This document shows, in pieces, positions 11,601 through 22,444 of a stretch of DNA of 64,000 bases; positions within the stretch are counted from its first letter, which is position 1; each line of letters opens with the position of its first letter. This DNA comes from [Mycoplasma] gypis (GTDB lineage: Bacteria > Bacillota_I > Bacilli_A > Mycoplasmatales > Metamycoplasmataceae). Where the stretch lies: positions 62,001 to 126,000 of the forward strand of contig NZ_JAFFTD010000003.1 in assembly GCF_016924775.1 (NCBI RefSeq), in the 5' to 3' direction. The translations under genes were made by a program, and so were the position numbers. The notes under the pieces were generated by a model that saw only the letters and a list, made by a program, of their open reading frames with translations, was not told the DNA's origin and made no database searches.

Positions 11601-14600
11601 TGATTTATTAGGATTAGATTTAACCAGCAAGTAATTTTTGATTGCAAAGGTTGGATAAGCACTTCTCATTCTGTCAAAACCGTTTGTATTAACATAAACA
11701 AGAGCTTGACGTTTTGTGTCTACTTGCAGGTTTTCTTCATTGATAACTGGATATAAGTAATCAGCTGTTGTTTCTTGACCAATAATAACATATTCGATTG
11801 AGTTAATTGTGACTTTATATTTTGAATCAAGGTTGGCAACAAATGAAGCCATTAAGAAAGGATTACTTAAATATTTAGAAATATCTCCAGTGTAGATTTC
11901 TTTTTTATTTTTTTGTAAGTAAGCGTAGTTTACCTTAGCAAGGTAAGAAGCTGAGTCAGTATATGAAATTAAGTCAGTAACTTCTTTTTCATTTGTAACA
12001 GCGTAAAAGATTTTTTCGTATGTTTTTTTAATATTGATTCCGAATAAAATTGAGTCTTCACCGTTGAAAGCAATAATATGATTTTTAATTCAGTTTAGGT
12101 ACGAAACATCAAGGTTAATGTTTTTATCAGCAACTGTTTCTTTAATAATCTTTTTGTTTTCTAATTTATCAAATAATGGAATTATTTTTTGATTTAAGTC
12201 ATCAAATGAAATTGTTTCCAAAGAGTTAGGAATGTTTGAAATTATGTAAGCAAGATTTCCGTTATTTTCTTTATCGGAAATACCAGCTCAAATAAGAATT
12301 TGTGGGAAGCTTAAAATAGTAAAAGGACTCATTATTGAACTATTTAAACCAACTAGCGAAAGAATTTTGGATAGCTTGGTTTCTTCTAAGTAGTTTTTAT
12401 AAACAATATCAAGATCATATTCGTCAGAAATCAAAGGTGTAATTTGATTTAAATCAGATTTGATGAAATTATTTAAAAACATGCTTTGTGATTCAAGGAA
12501 AAACGTTGGGAAAATGTCGCTTGAATTTATTAAAGCCACAAATTTAGCTAACAAGAAAATATTTTTATTTAGGATAGATTTAATTGATTCATTATATTCA
12601 GTGTTTAATGTTGATAAAAATTTATTAATAAAATCAAATTCTTTTAACATTTTAGCCATTGCAACATTATCAGTTAAACCGTAAGCAATTTTTAAGATAG
12701 TTGAGTAGTTTTGTTCATCTGAACCAAGCAATGAATTAAAAGAAGGAATAGGATTTAAAACTTTTGAATAGTTTGTTACTAAATCCTTAACTTGTTTTTG
12801 ATTAATAAAATCAAAAAGTTTAGTTAAAATTGTTTGAATTTGTTCTAATTTTATATCTTTATTATTATTTTTTAATTCATAAGCAATTTGTATTCAAAGC
12901 GCAAACATTTGCATATCTTGGCTAACAATTCCATTTAAATTATGTTGCATCATTTGAAGCAAGATTGGACTTATTTGGTTATATAAGAATTTGTATACTT
13001 CTTTATATTGAGTATCGCTTTGAGTGTTTAGTAAAGCAGAACGATAAGCAATATCTCCAATTGTTTTTACTGGTTTTAAAGGATTATCTTTAAAATCAAT
13101 TTTGTAAGCATTAGCTTCTTTTCCGTAACTTGATAAATCCAGTTTTTTAACAATTGCTAGATACCTATTAATTTTGTCTAAAATGGCTTGTAGATTACTA
13201 AACTCTTCATTAGATACTAAAGCAATTTCTTTTAAGAAGTTTGCTTCTTCAATGCTGAACTTAATAAAGTTTTTACCAGAGTTTACAGCATTTTGGATTT
13301 TATTTTGCAGATCCTCAATTTTATTAAGATCATATTTGTTAATAATTTTGAATGAGAGATCATCTTTTTTCACTTCTGGGAATCTAATTAAGTCAAAAGC
13401 GGCAATGTCATTGATTGAAAATTTATTTTCATCTGAAGCAGGGATATTAAGTCCCGCTATTGAAGATGTTGCACTTGAAAGATTTCCAAGTGTGATAATA
13501 GCTTCTTTTAGTTGTTTTAATTTATTTGGAATTTGCTTATCTTCATTGTTATATTCTTGAGCAATAGAAGCAATTAAAGCTGTTACCATTTCAGAATTAT
13601 TTAGGTATTTAGAGTAGTTGTTTTCAAATAATACACCACTTATATTTAGTGTTTCTTTTTTAATGTTTTTATTTAAAAAGTGTTCCATTGCTCTTGAAAA
13701 TGTATCTAATGAAATCAAGTCAATGATTGATTTTAAACCTTCTTTAATATTTTGATATTTTTCAGCGGGTTGATTTTTGTAGGCATTGAATTTATTTAAC
13801 AGTGATTTTAGACTATTTTTATTTTCTGTACTTAAATCATTTCCTGAAAGTTCATGAGCTCTTAAAACAAAGCTATAAAGGCTATATTGAGAATCAGGGT
13901 TTAAAAATCTTTCAAAGTTAATATTAGAAATAAGATTTTTTAATCCTATTTTTAATTTGTTTTCATTAATACTTTTTACTAAATAGAAAAGTGTTTCTGA
14001 ACGTGAAAGTTCATAATAGTTATCGTTTGGGTTACCATATGCTTTATAAGGATATTTAGCATATCAATTATTAATCATTGAGCTAAATTTAATAAAGTCA
14101 ATCGAAGTAAAAATTTGAATGATTGAATCTAAAAACTTATTAAAGTCGACAATATAATCAACAATGTTTTGTAATCCAAATCCAGTAATAATTGATTCAA
14201 AAATTCCTTGTTTAGTTCCAGTAATAAACATGAAGAATTTTTCAAGATAGTACATTTCACTTTTAATATATTCAAGTTTTTTTTCTGGAGTTGGTTGTGA
14301 ATTGTAAGCACTTCTTATGTGATTAATGATATTTGTTAATATTGAATAAACAAAAGCATTACCATTTGAGTTGATAATCTTCATTTTGCTACTTTGAAGT
14401 GGTTGAGTTAAATTGTAAAGAAACTCAAAAAGCACTTTTTTAGCAATTCTATCGTTAGTTTTACCAGCAGCTAAAAAAGCTTGAAAATTATTTTTTTCAA
14501 CAGCTAATTGTCCAGAAAGAAGAATCCTATCCAACTGATCTTCAGTAAGAATTTCAGAAAGTTGTGAGTTGTTTGCAGCTTGTTTAATTTGACTGATTAG

Positions 14601-16871
14601 TAGTCCAATTGAGTTGTTTTGAGTAATATCTAAAACTGCTGATGAGTCAATTGTTCCAAATAATAAAGGTAGAGAAATTTTATTTTTATAAATTTTATCT
14701 ACTTTAGCTCAACCGGATTTTCCAATTCTTGCATTTAGTGTTAGATTGTGTTCAATTAAGAATTTTGATAATTGTTCTTCAGTTAAGCTAGAATCTTGAT
14801 CTTTAAGAATCAATTTTACTCATTTTGTAACCCCATCAATTTCTTGACGATTTAAAATGATGTATTTTTCAGTATTGGTTTTTTTATCGTGAGTGCTTGT
14901 TAAACCATATTGAACAAAGAAATCGTTATTTTTTGCGCTTGTTAAAGTAACGATTTTTGCCGATTTTTCGAAAGGGATCTGAGTACCTTCATAGTAATCG
15001 TAGTAATTTTCGAATCTAATATCAACATCTAAATATTTAGGGTGTGGTGTGTAATTTTGATAAATATATTTAACAATATTTGCAGCATATACGGGCGGCA
15101 GTTTATAAATTCTATCAGGATAATTTTCATCATAGACAAGTAGATAATCGTCAATATTTTGTGGCTCAATTGCAGAATTTAAAATTGTAGGGTTGTAGTG
15201 TTCATTATATAAAGCACCAACATTTTGTTTTACACCTTGTAAGATGTTTTCTTTATCACCAGTATTAATGAAGTGGAAAGTGTTTTTATTGTTATCTTTA
15301 TTGTTGATTGTTTCAACAGTTAATGTTTGTCTTAAACCAACATTTTCTTCACCAACAGAATCTTTAATTAATTGAATAATTTTGTTTTGAGTTATGTTAT
15401 TTGCTTTATTTGATATATAGTTTCTTTTTTCTTGTAAAAGATTTGTATTAGAAATATTATTGAATCATTTTATTTTTTCTTGTGTATTTCATGAATCGCT
15501 GTAATGATCAATTTTTCGAATTGTATTTTTTGAAAGAGAAGTTGGTTCATCGTTTTTTGTTGCAAAAGTAACATCTAAATCATCTTCACTGATTTTATCG
15601 TTATATTGATTAAAATCACCAGGTTTATTACCACCAGTTCACTTTCTTTCTTTTGTTGATTTTATTCAGTAGTTAGCATTTTCTAAATCACCAGGAATTT
15701 GGTTCCCATTATTTTGATAAACACTCTTAATAAATTCGTGATAAGTACCTCTTCAGTTTGAATAATTTTCATTAACATTTTTATCTCAGTTAAGGATGAA
15801 CGAATATCTGAAAAAATTAATTTCTCTTTCTGTAAATTGAACTCAATTAATTGGAAAATGATATTTTGTGTTTTTACTGAAAACAAATTTTTCGTTTTGT
15901 CTTGCATTAATTTCAGTAATGTTATTTTCACGGAAATAATTTTCTAAACTGAATTGTAAATTTATTCTTGAATTAGGATCTATATTTTTATTTGAGACAA
16001 GTTCAGGGTTTTGGTATGAAAAATCTTTTGGTGAATTTTTAAATTCATAACGATCGTTTACAAGTTCAAAACCAAGCATTTTTGCAACTTCTTCACCAGA
16101 AATTGTTAAAACATCTCCTTCTTTTTTTCAAGCATTGTAAATTCCGACTTCAAATGTCGCTTCTTTAGTTGAAGGATTTATAAATAAATCACTTGGAGAA
16201 ATAATAAAATCATTTGCCTTACTATCTTGTGGATTTGGTGTGTTGTATACTTTTGCAAAATCTTTTAACGCATAATCTTTAACAAAACGAAAATGTGTTG
16301 TCGGAACAATTTGGAAATTATTTGTTTTTTTAATAAATGAATCATTTTGCTTTGTCCAAATGTTAATTGTTTCATCTTCAAGAAATTGAATTGAAGCATC
16401 GTTTAAATCAAAAATAACATTACCTAAATTTTTTTGTGAATTTAGGAATCATGTTTGGAATAATTCACTATCAATGTATGAATTTGTCAGACTAGAATCA
16501 TTAGTAATTTCATTTAGGGGAATGTAATTTAAGTATTTAACAGGTGTACTTAAATATTTATCCACGGTGTGAAATTTTTTAGTATTAGTTGGAATATAAA
16601 CTGATTGTTTATTGGTTTTTTGGCCTTCTTCGTTAACTTGGTCATAACCCCCATTTGGAGCTTCTCCTGTTGGGTTAACATCAAGGTCAACTGTTAAATC
16701 TTGGATTTTTGAAACCTTTTGAAACTCATTTAGAGTTGATGTATATGACTTTTTAACATCAAAAAGCAATGTGAAAAGTCCACAAGTAATGAAAACCAAA
16801 ATTGTTAATCCAATAACAGTAACTTTATTTTTGGAAAGTGATTTGAAAACCTCTTTTAATAAATTAATCAT
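8616..16871 (-). CDS. Giant ABC transporter permease (FtsX/MacB type), 2751 residues
   Basis: One continuous minus-strand frame if UGA is Trp; all its open segments share one frame from ATG 16871 (ribosome site TAGGAG) to TAA 8616-8618. Residues 13-33 form the first membrane helix (VTVIGLTILVFITCGLFTLLF). About 1780 residues of mostly helical, presumably extracytoplasmic, sequence follow. The first FtsX core is near 1820-1950: TM helix, RRYINIRNKVIGILRSQGYR loop, two more helices. A fourth helix near 1985-2005 is followed by a second extracytoplasmic block of about 600 residues. The C-terminal FtsX core (2620-2740) includes SNEESIATFSILGYTNKEK. Two FtsX domains with large outer loops fit the MacB/LolCE mechanotransmission class, but the outer domain is several times longer than usual. 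Substrate unknown; role in surface-protein or lipid handling is inference. Confidence 0.85.
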
Positions 16872-17120
16872 GTATACTCCTAATTCAATAATATGCTTAT
16901 AAAATAAATATATTTTATAACATTTTGTCTCATTAGTTAAATTTATGAGACTAAACCAAGACAAAACAACAATTTTTCGGATTTTTTTTATTTAATATTA
17001 GTGTATCAAACGTATCTAAAAACAATTTTTTAAAAATTAATTATTATTTTTTTAGTTGAAAACCACTTTTTTAAGAAAAAATGAAAAAAAATAAAAATGC
17101 AACCATGTTGCATTATATTT
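16872..17120. other. Intergenic region with the rsmG terminator
   Basis: Holds the upstream region of the giant permease and, at 17096-17114, the hairpin downstream of rsmG. Minus-strand promoter elements for the permease are not clear. No gene seen. Confidence 0.5.
17096..17114 (-). terminator. Hairpin downstream of rsmG
   Basis: AATGCAAC / GTTGCATT with a 3-base loop, 7 bases after the rsmG stop. It is followed on the minus strand by TTTTTATTTTTTTTC. A short but typical intrinsic terminator ending the prs-rsmG transcript. Confidence 0.7.
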
Positions 17121-17825
17121 TTAGTTTTTATCCTTAATTATTTCTTGTCATTTTCTCGGGAATTTTTTATCAATACTGTGAGTCTTTATAACCGAAACAA
17201 GGTTGTTTTTGCGAATATTTTTTGTATTAAAAACCTTGTTTTCAATTTTTAATCCAAGTTTATCAACAATGTTTTTAGATTCAAGTATTTCTTTTTCAAC
17301 GTTTTGGCCCTTGACAAAAACTTGCTGTGAATTTAGTTTACCTAGTTGACAGCTAACTTCGATTAATTTTTTCAAATCCATGACAGCTCGTGCAGTCACT
17401 AAGTCAAAATATTCATGAAATTTAACATCTTCAGCACGCTGATTAGTAATGTTAATAGTTAATTTTAAATCTTGTGCAACTTCTTGAAGGAAAGCACAAC
17501 GTTTTTTTAAGGGTTCAATTATTGTTAGTTCAATTTGTTCGTGATGCACTAAGAAAAAAGGGACACTGGGAAAACCCGCTCCAGCACCTATATCAACAAG
17601 TTTATATTTTTTATTTTCTTCAAGCTTGAAAGCTTCGTTTAGAACTAAAATTGATTCAATTATCCCTTCAATAACAAGTTTTTCATCAGTAAAACCTGTT
17701 AAATTCATGACTTTATTTTTTTGTTCAATAAGTTCATAATAGCGATATAAAAGATCAATTTGTTTTTCGTTTAAGTCGTCTAAATAACTAGTAAAAATCG
17801 TCGAAGTTTCCTGTTTTGAAAGCAT
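17121..17825 (-). CDS. rsmG: 16S rRNA (guanine-N7) methyltransferase
   Basis: Methylates G527 (E. coli numbering) of 16S rRNA using S-adenosylmethionine. The 234 residues carry the SAM-binding VDIGAGAGFPSVPF and RCAFLQEVA motifs and TARAVMDLKKLIE, all diagnostic of RsmG. The frame crosses a UGA-Trp at 17148-17150 and ends at TAA 17121-17123. ATG 17825 is chosen because it follows an AGGAA site; a TTG at 17855 would add 10 residues. The start lies inside the 3' end of prs (38-base overlap), so the genes are probably translationally coupled. Confidence 0.93.
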
Positions 17826-18771
17826 TGTAAATTCCTGTAATTGATTTTCTTTCAATGTTTGACTTAATAACGTGCGCTAGTAAAAATCCAAGTGATAAAA
17901 TTTTTATCTTTTTGAAACCTTTTAAGTGGTCTAAGTTCATTGAGTTTGTAATAATTACTTCACTAATCACGTCATCATTTTCAAACATTTCAAAACCTCT
18001 TGAAAAGATTCCGTGACTAGCAGCAACAATAATTTCTTTAGCACCACATTCTTTTAAAACGTGAGCTGCTTTAATTATTGTTCCACCTGTGTCAATAATG
18101 TCATCAATAATAACAACATTTTTATCTTTAACATCACCAAGAACCCCCATTACTTCACTAACATTTGGAGCTGTTCTTCTTTTGTCTACAATAGCAATTT
18201 GAACATCGTTTGAAATTAATTCTGAAAGTTGTCTTGCTCTTACTGCACCACCATGGTCAGGACTAGTAACTGTAAATGTGTCATGTCTTTTTCTAAATTC
18301 TTCAGCAAAAATCAATTGACCACGTAAATCATCAACTGGCACATCAAAGAAACCTTGGATTGATGAGTTGTGTAAATCGATAGTAATTAGCTTAGTGATT
18401 CCGGCTGTTTGTAATAGGTCGGCAATTAATTTAGCGGTAACCGGTTGTCTTCCATCTGCTTTACGGTCTTGACGAGCATAACCATAATAAGTCATAACAA
18501 CATTAATTGTTTTAGCGCTTGCTCTTTTTAAAGAGTCAATAAAAATCAATAAATCCATTAAGTTATCATTAACGGGTGAACCTGTGTTACATACAATATA
18601 TGTATTTAGGTTACGAACAGTGATTTCGCTTGAAAGCATTCTTTCGCCATCACTAAATACCAATTTTTTTGGTTTTTGAACTTCAATTTCAAGAATTTGC
18701 CCAATTTCTTCAGCTAATTCTCATGAATTATCCATTCCAAAAATGATTGAATCACGATAAATTTTTTCCAT
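17788..18771 (-). CDS. prs: Ribose-phosphate pyrophosphokinase
   Basis: Makes PRPP from ribose 5-phosphate and ATP, the donor for nucleotide salvage (compare apt in this window). It has 327 residues, the normal length. Motifs seen: the FSDGE-type N-terminal segment, the flexible-loop region YYGYARQDRKADGRQPVTAK, TIDLHNSSIQGFFDVPVDDL, SPDHGGAVRA and the PRPP loop VVIIDDIIDTGGT. The start ATG 18771 has AAGGGGAA just upstream and gives the conserved N-terminal strand. A UGA-Trp codon at about residue 17 separates it from an internal Met. Its 3' end overlaps rsmG. Confidence 0.96.
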
Positions 18772-18855
18772 TATATTCCCCTTATTTTGTTTATATATTA
18801 AATTTTAAATTAATAATCATATATAACAAAAAAAGTAATATAAAAAAAACGAAAT

Positions 18856-19569
18856 TTAGCGATAAATTTCGTCAATTGTTTCATCATTCAGGTCTAAACA
18901 AGCACCCATTTTAAAGATTTCTCCATTTTTAATGGCAATATATTTTTGAAAATTCTTTTTAACTGCTTGAATATCGTGCATTACACAAACAATTGTTATT
19001 TGTTTTTGCTCATTAATTTCCTTTAAAATATTTAAAAAATCTTGAGTTGTTTTTGGATCTAAATTAGAAGTGGGTTCGTCAGCAAGGATGATGCTTTTTT
19101 CTTTTAAAAGCATTTTGGCAATTTCAACTCTTTGGAGTTGTCCACCACTAATGTCTTTAATCTTGTTAAACGCAATATCTTCAATATTTAGTTTTTTTAA
19201 GACATTAAAAATTTGCTCAGTTTTGTGTTTTGTTAAAAAACTAAATCAAAAAATTCTTGAAATGTAAGTTAAAACATCATCATTTTCAGTGGTTTCGAAA
19301 GATTGTGACAAGTAACCAATATTTTTAAAAATTTTCTTAGTTTGTTTTTTGTTTGCTTTATAAATTGGTGTACCTTGAATTAAAATTTGTCCTTTTAAAA
19401 TTTTTAAATCACGATAAATTGCTGCAAAAATTGTACTTTTTCCCGCTCCTGAAGAACCCACAAGAGCCACCATTTCACCTTTGTTTACATCAAAACTAAT
19501 ATTATTAAGTTGATTATTTGCTGCGTTTTTATATTTTGCAACAACATTTTTAAATTCTAATATTTTCAT
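18856..19569 (-). CDS. ABC transporter ATP-binding protein, PhnC-like, without partner genes
   Basis: A complete 237-residue ABC ATPase: Walker A GSSGAGKST, Q-loop YLSQSFE, signature ISGGQLQR, Walker B ILADEPTSNLDPKT, H-loop VMHD. The pattern of the signature and Walker B is closest to the PhnC (phosphonate/alkylphosphonate) group, which in mycoplasmas usually sits with a PhnE permease and the Cypl/p37 lipoprotein. No permease or binding protein is adjacent here. A UGA-Trp codon lies in the RIFWFSFLTK segment. It could serve a permease encoded elsewhere. The PhnC assignment is tentative; the ATPase call is firm. Confidence 0.85.
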
Positions 19570-19590
19570 AAATTCCTAGCTAAATTATAA

Positions 19591-19619
19591 AAAAACTTGT
19601 CAAATGTTGACAAGTTTTT
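19591..19619 (-). terminator. Terminator after rpmB
   Basis: Perfect 13-bp inverted repeat AAAAACTTGTCAA / TTGACAAGTTTTT with a 3-base loop, between the rpmB stop and the ABC ATPase start. T-run on both strands. Confidence 0.85.
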
Positions 19620-19636
19620 AATTATTTTTTGGACTA

Positions 19637-19834
19637 TTAAGCAGTTAAACCGTGTTTTTTTAATGTTCTTGCTGTTTTAGCAGTAACACGGAATTTTTTC
19701 TTTTGTCCATTGCCCAATAAAACTGTAACTTTTTGTAAGTTAAGATCATATCTTCTTTTTGTTGCATTTAATGCGTGTGATCTTTTGTTACCGCTTAGAG
19801 CTTTTTTTCCAGTTAGTTGATCTTTACCTGGCAT
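19637..19834 (-). CDS. rpmB: 50S ribosomal protein bL28
   Basis: 65 residues, basic, with [20 protein letters not shown] at the start and [10 protein letters not shown] in the middle, typical of bL28. The C-terminus [16 protein letters not shown] is conserved. AGGAGTG lies 5 bases before ATG 19834. It is a single-gene unit between a strong terminator (19591-19619) and a long gene-free region. On the minus strand a TACAAT box near 19877-19882 may be its -10. Confidence 0.95.
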   Translation of the reverse strand: MPGKDQLTGKKALSGNKRSHALNATKRRYDLNLQKVTVLLGNGQKKKFRVTAKTARTLKKHGLTA

Positions 19835-20466
19835 TTTTCACTCCTTTATAAAATTATTCGAATAATATATCTATTATTGTACATTATTTTTTGCTTTTTC
19901 CAAATTTGTTTTACTTTATTCGTTTTTAGTGGGAGGGTTGTCAATTGAATTAGTATTCTTTTTATTTTTTAAATAAGATAACATTATTTTACGTATTTAC
20001 ATAAATAAATTATTGAATTTTATGTTTTTTATATTTTTCGAGTTGTTTTTTACCGTCACTTATAAAATTTTGGATAACTAAATGATTGAAATTATATTGT
20101 TATTAGCCTTTATTTTATGAAGTTTTTGCAGTCTAAATTGAAATTAAAGACTGATATGTTTACATTATGTACATGATTATTACCAACTTTTAAAGACTAA
20201 AAATATATTCAAAATATATTTTATTTTTTTGTGTTTTTTAATATCTGATTTTGTTGTTTTGAAGTAAATGTTTATTATTTTGTCATTATTTTTTTGACTT
20301 CACAGAAGTTTTTATGTTTTTATCTGATTAACGCAAAAGTGTAAATTTTAAGTGTTTTTGATGAGTAAAAATGATAAAAATCGTTAAAATTTATAATTTT
20401 TGATTTTATTTACTTGGTAAAATTACAAAATTGATTATTTTGATTTTTTATGAGAAAGTCTAGCAT
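19835..20466. other. Gene-free AT-rich region between rpmB and the fakA operon
   Basis: About 630 bases without a believable reading frame on either strand. It must hold the divergent promoters of rpmB and of the asp23-fakA operon. I looked for tRNA, 4.5S RNA, tmRNA and RNase P RNA hallmarks and saw none; the sequence is T-rich with little GC structure. One GC-richer patch, GTGGGAGGGTTGTC, lies near 19929-19942. Confidence 0.5.
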
Positions 20467-20485
20467 ATAACATATATGTTATAAT
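20467..20485 (+). promoter_or_regulatory. Extended -10 promoter overlapped by a 16-bp palindrome
   Basis: TGTTATAAT (20477-20485) is a perfect extended -10 (TGnTATAAT). Its hexamer ends 7 bases before ATG 20493, so the mRNA should start at or one base before the start codon (leaderless). ATAACATATATGTTAT at 20467-20482 is a perfect palindrome covering part of the -10 and could be an operator; this last point is inference. Confidence 0.7.
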
Positions 20486-20492
20486 TCTTGAT

Positions 20493-20792
20493 ATGAAAAA
20501 AGAAAGCATAAAAGAACAACTCATTACAATTATCTCAAGTGTTGTAGGGATTGTTGGTTTCGCTTCTTTGAATTTAAACGAAGAAGTTGAAATTCTTGAT
20601 AGCAATTATGAAAAAGGTATCGAAATCAGTATTGATAATAATCAAATTAATTTAACTATCGCAGTTGTTATTCTTTCAAGCGTTAGTGCAAAAGGAATTA
20701 TTGAAGAAATTTCACAAAATATTTCTTATGTTCTTTCGAAAGAAAAAATGACTTTAACAAACTTAAACATTTTTATTAGGGGTATTGAATAA
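20493..20792 (+). CDS. Asp23/Gls24 (DUF322, YloU-like) family protein
   Basis: A 99-residue protein with the strand-helix pattern of the Asp23/Gls24 family: SSVVGIVGFASLNL, a middle EKGIEISIDNNQINLTIAVV, and a C-terminal helix and strand. In Firmicutes the homologue YloU sits directly upstream of the fatty-acid kinase gene, exactly as here; the role is not settled. The stop overlaps the fakA start by one base (TAATG). The start has no ribosome site and lies 7 bases after a perfect extended -10 box, so a leaderless transcript is expected. Confidence 0.8.
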   Translation: MKKESIKEQLITIISSVVGIVGFASLNLNEEVEILDSNYEKGIEISIDNNQINLTIAVVILSSVSAKGIIEEISQNISYVLSKEKMTLTNLNIFIRGIE

Positions 20793-22444
20793 TGAAATTT
20801 ATTAACGGAATACAGTGAAAGCACGCGGTAATTTCAGGTGCTAATAATTTGGCAAATAACAAAAATGTTGTTGATGCCTTAAACGTTTTTCCTGTACCAG
20901 ATGGAGATACAGGAACAAATATGAACGCAACAATTCAAGCAGCAAAACAAGCTCTAGAACAAATTGATGACAGTAAATGTGAGGATATTTCTTATACATC
21001 AAATTTAGTTGCACAAAGTATGTTAATGGGTGCAAGGGGAAATTCAGGTGTTATTCTTTCACAAGTTTTTAGAGGTTTTGCAAAAGAATTTAAAAATAAA
21101 TCAAATGTTACAACTTCAGAATTAATTCAAGCCTTTAAAGAAGCTGCTGCAACAGCTTACAAAGCTGTGTTAAAACCAATCGAAGGAACAATTTTAACAG
21201 TTATTCGTGAAACAAGTGAAACAATATCAAAAAATGTTTTAGCTAGTTCGGAAATTAAAGAAGTATTTGATAATGTTTACCAAGCGGCAAGAAAAAGTTG
21301 TGATAAAACTCCCGAATTACTACCAGTTTTAAAGGAAGTTGGAGTAGTTGACTCTGGGGGAGAAGGACTTGTAAAAATTTTCGAAGGAATGTCAGCATAT
21401 TTACATGGTCAACCAGTTGAATTAAAAACAGAACAAGAAGATATCAATAAATTTATCAACGATTCAGAAGTTTTTGATGGTGAATTTGGGTATTGTACAG
21501 AATTTATTTTAGAGTTAGAAAAACCTAATCGTTTCGACAAAGAATATTTAGTTCGTAAATTAGAAAAAATCGGTTCATCAATGGTTGTCGTTCAAGATGA
21601 TTCATATTTAAAAGTTCACATCCACGCACAAAAACCAGGTAATGTACTAAATGCAGTACACAATTTAGGTCAATTTATTAAGATCAAAATTGAAAATATG
21701 ACTCAACAAGCAAATAAATCAAAAGAAAATGTTGAAAATATTAAGTCACATTCAAAAGAAAATGATGAGCAAAATCAAATTATCGAAGCAAAATGTGGAT
21801 TAATTACTTGCAATACAGGAGATGGTATTGTTAAATTAATCAAAGAATATGGAGCACACTTTGTTGTTGAAGGTGGACAAACAAATAATCCTTCAATTCA
21901 AGATATTGTTAACTTAATTAACAAAATCAATGCAAAAACAATCTTTATTCTTCCAAATAATTCAAACGTTATCTTATCAGCACAACAAGCATCACAAGTT
22001 AGTGGTAAGAAAAATGTTGTTATTATTCCAACCAAAAACCAAATGGAAGGACTAGCCGCAGCATTGAACTTTAATGAAGAATCTTCACCACAAGATAACG
22101 AAGAAAACATGAAAGATGCAGTACGTTCAATAAAAAGTGCTGAAGTCACATTTGCTGTTAAAGATACAAAAATTAACGGAATTAAAATTAAAAAAGGTTC
22201 ATTCCTTGCAATCACAGGTGGTAAAGTAATTTCTACTCATAAAACATACAATGAAGCTGCAATCGATCTTTTTGATAGCATGATTGATGAAGATTCAGAA
22301 ATTGTAAACATCTTTTATGGACAAGATGCAAGCGAAACAGATGCAATGGAATTAAAAAATTATTTACAAACAAACTACGACATTGAAGTAGAAGTATTTT
22401 CTGGTGGACAATCACTTTATCCTTACTACATTAGCGTTGAATAA
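20792..22444 (+). CDS. fakA: Fatty acid kinase, FakA/DAK2-domain protein
   Basis: ATP-binding subunit that phosphorylates fatty acids bound to FakB (DegV) partners, giving acyl-phosphate for phospholipid synthesis. The 550 residues include the DAK2 (DhaL) domain with NVFPVPDGDTGTNM (ligands for ATP-Mg) and GARGNSGVILSQ, then a middle domain and a C-terminal domain with ITGGKVISTHKTYNEA. UGA-Trp occurs at about residue 9 (GIQWKHAV), so the real start is 20792, not the internal ATG at 20849. Coupled by TAATG to the genes on both sides. No FakB gene is in the window. The fakA-plsX order supports use of host fatty acids, as expected of mycoplasmas. Confidence 0.93.

Noticed and set aside
17826-17855. 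Longer rsmG start at TTG 17855
   Set aside because: The ATG at 17825 follows an AGGAA site and starts closer to the conserved family N-terminus; the longer form overlaps prs further without support.
21898-22215. Antisense open frame inside fakA
   Set aside because: It is antisense to well-conserved FakA coding sequence with no ribosome site; AT-rich antisense frames like this are frequent here.
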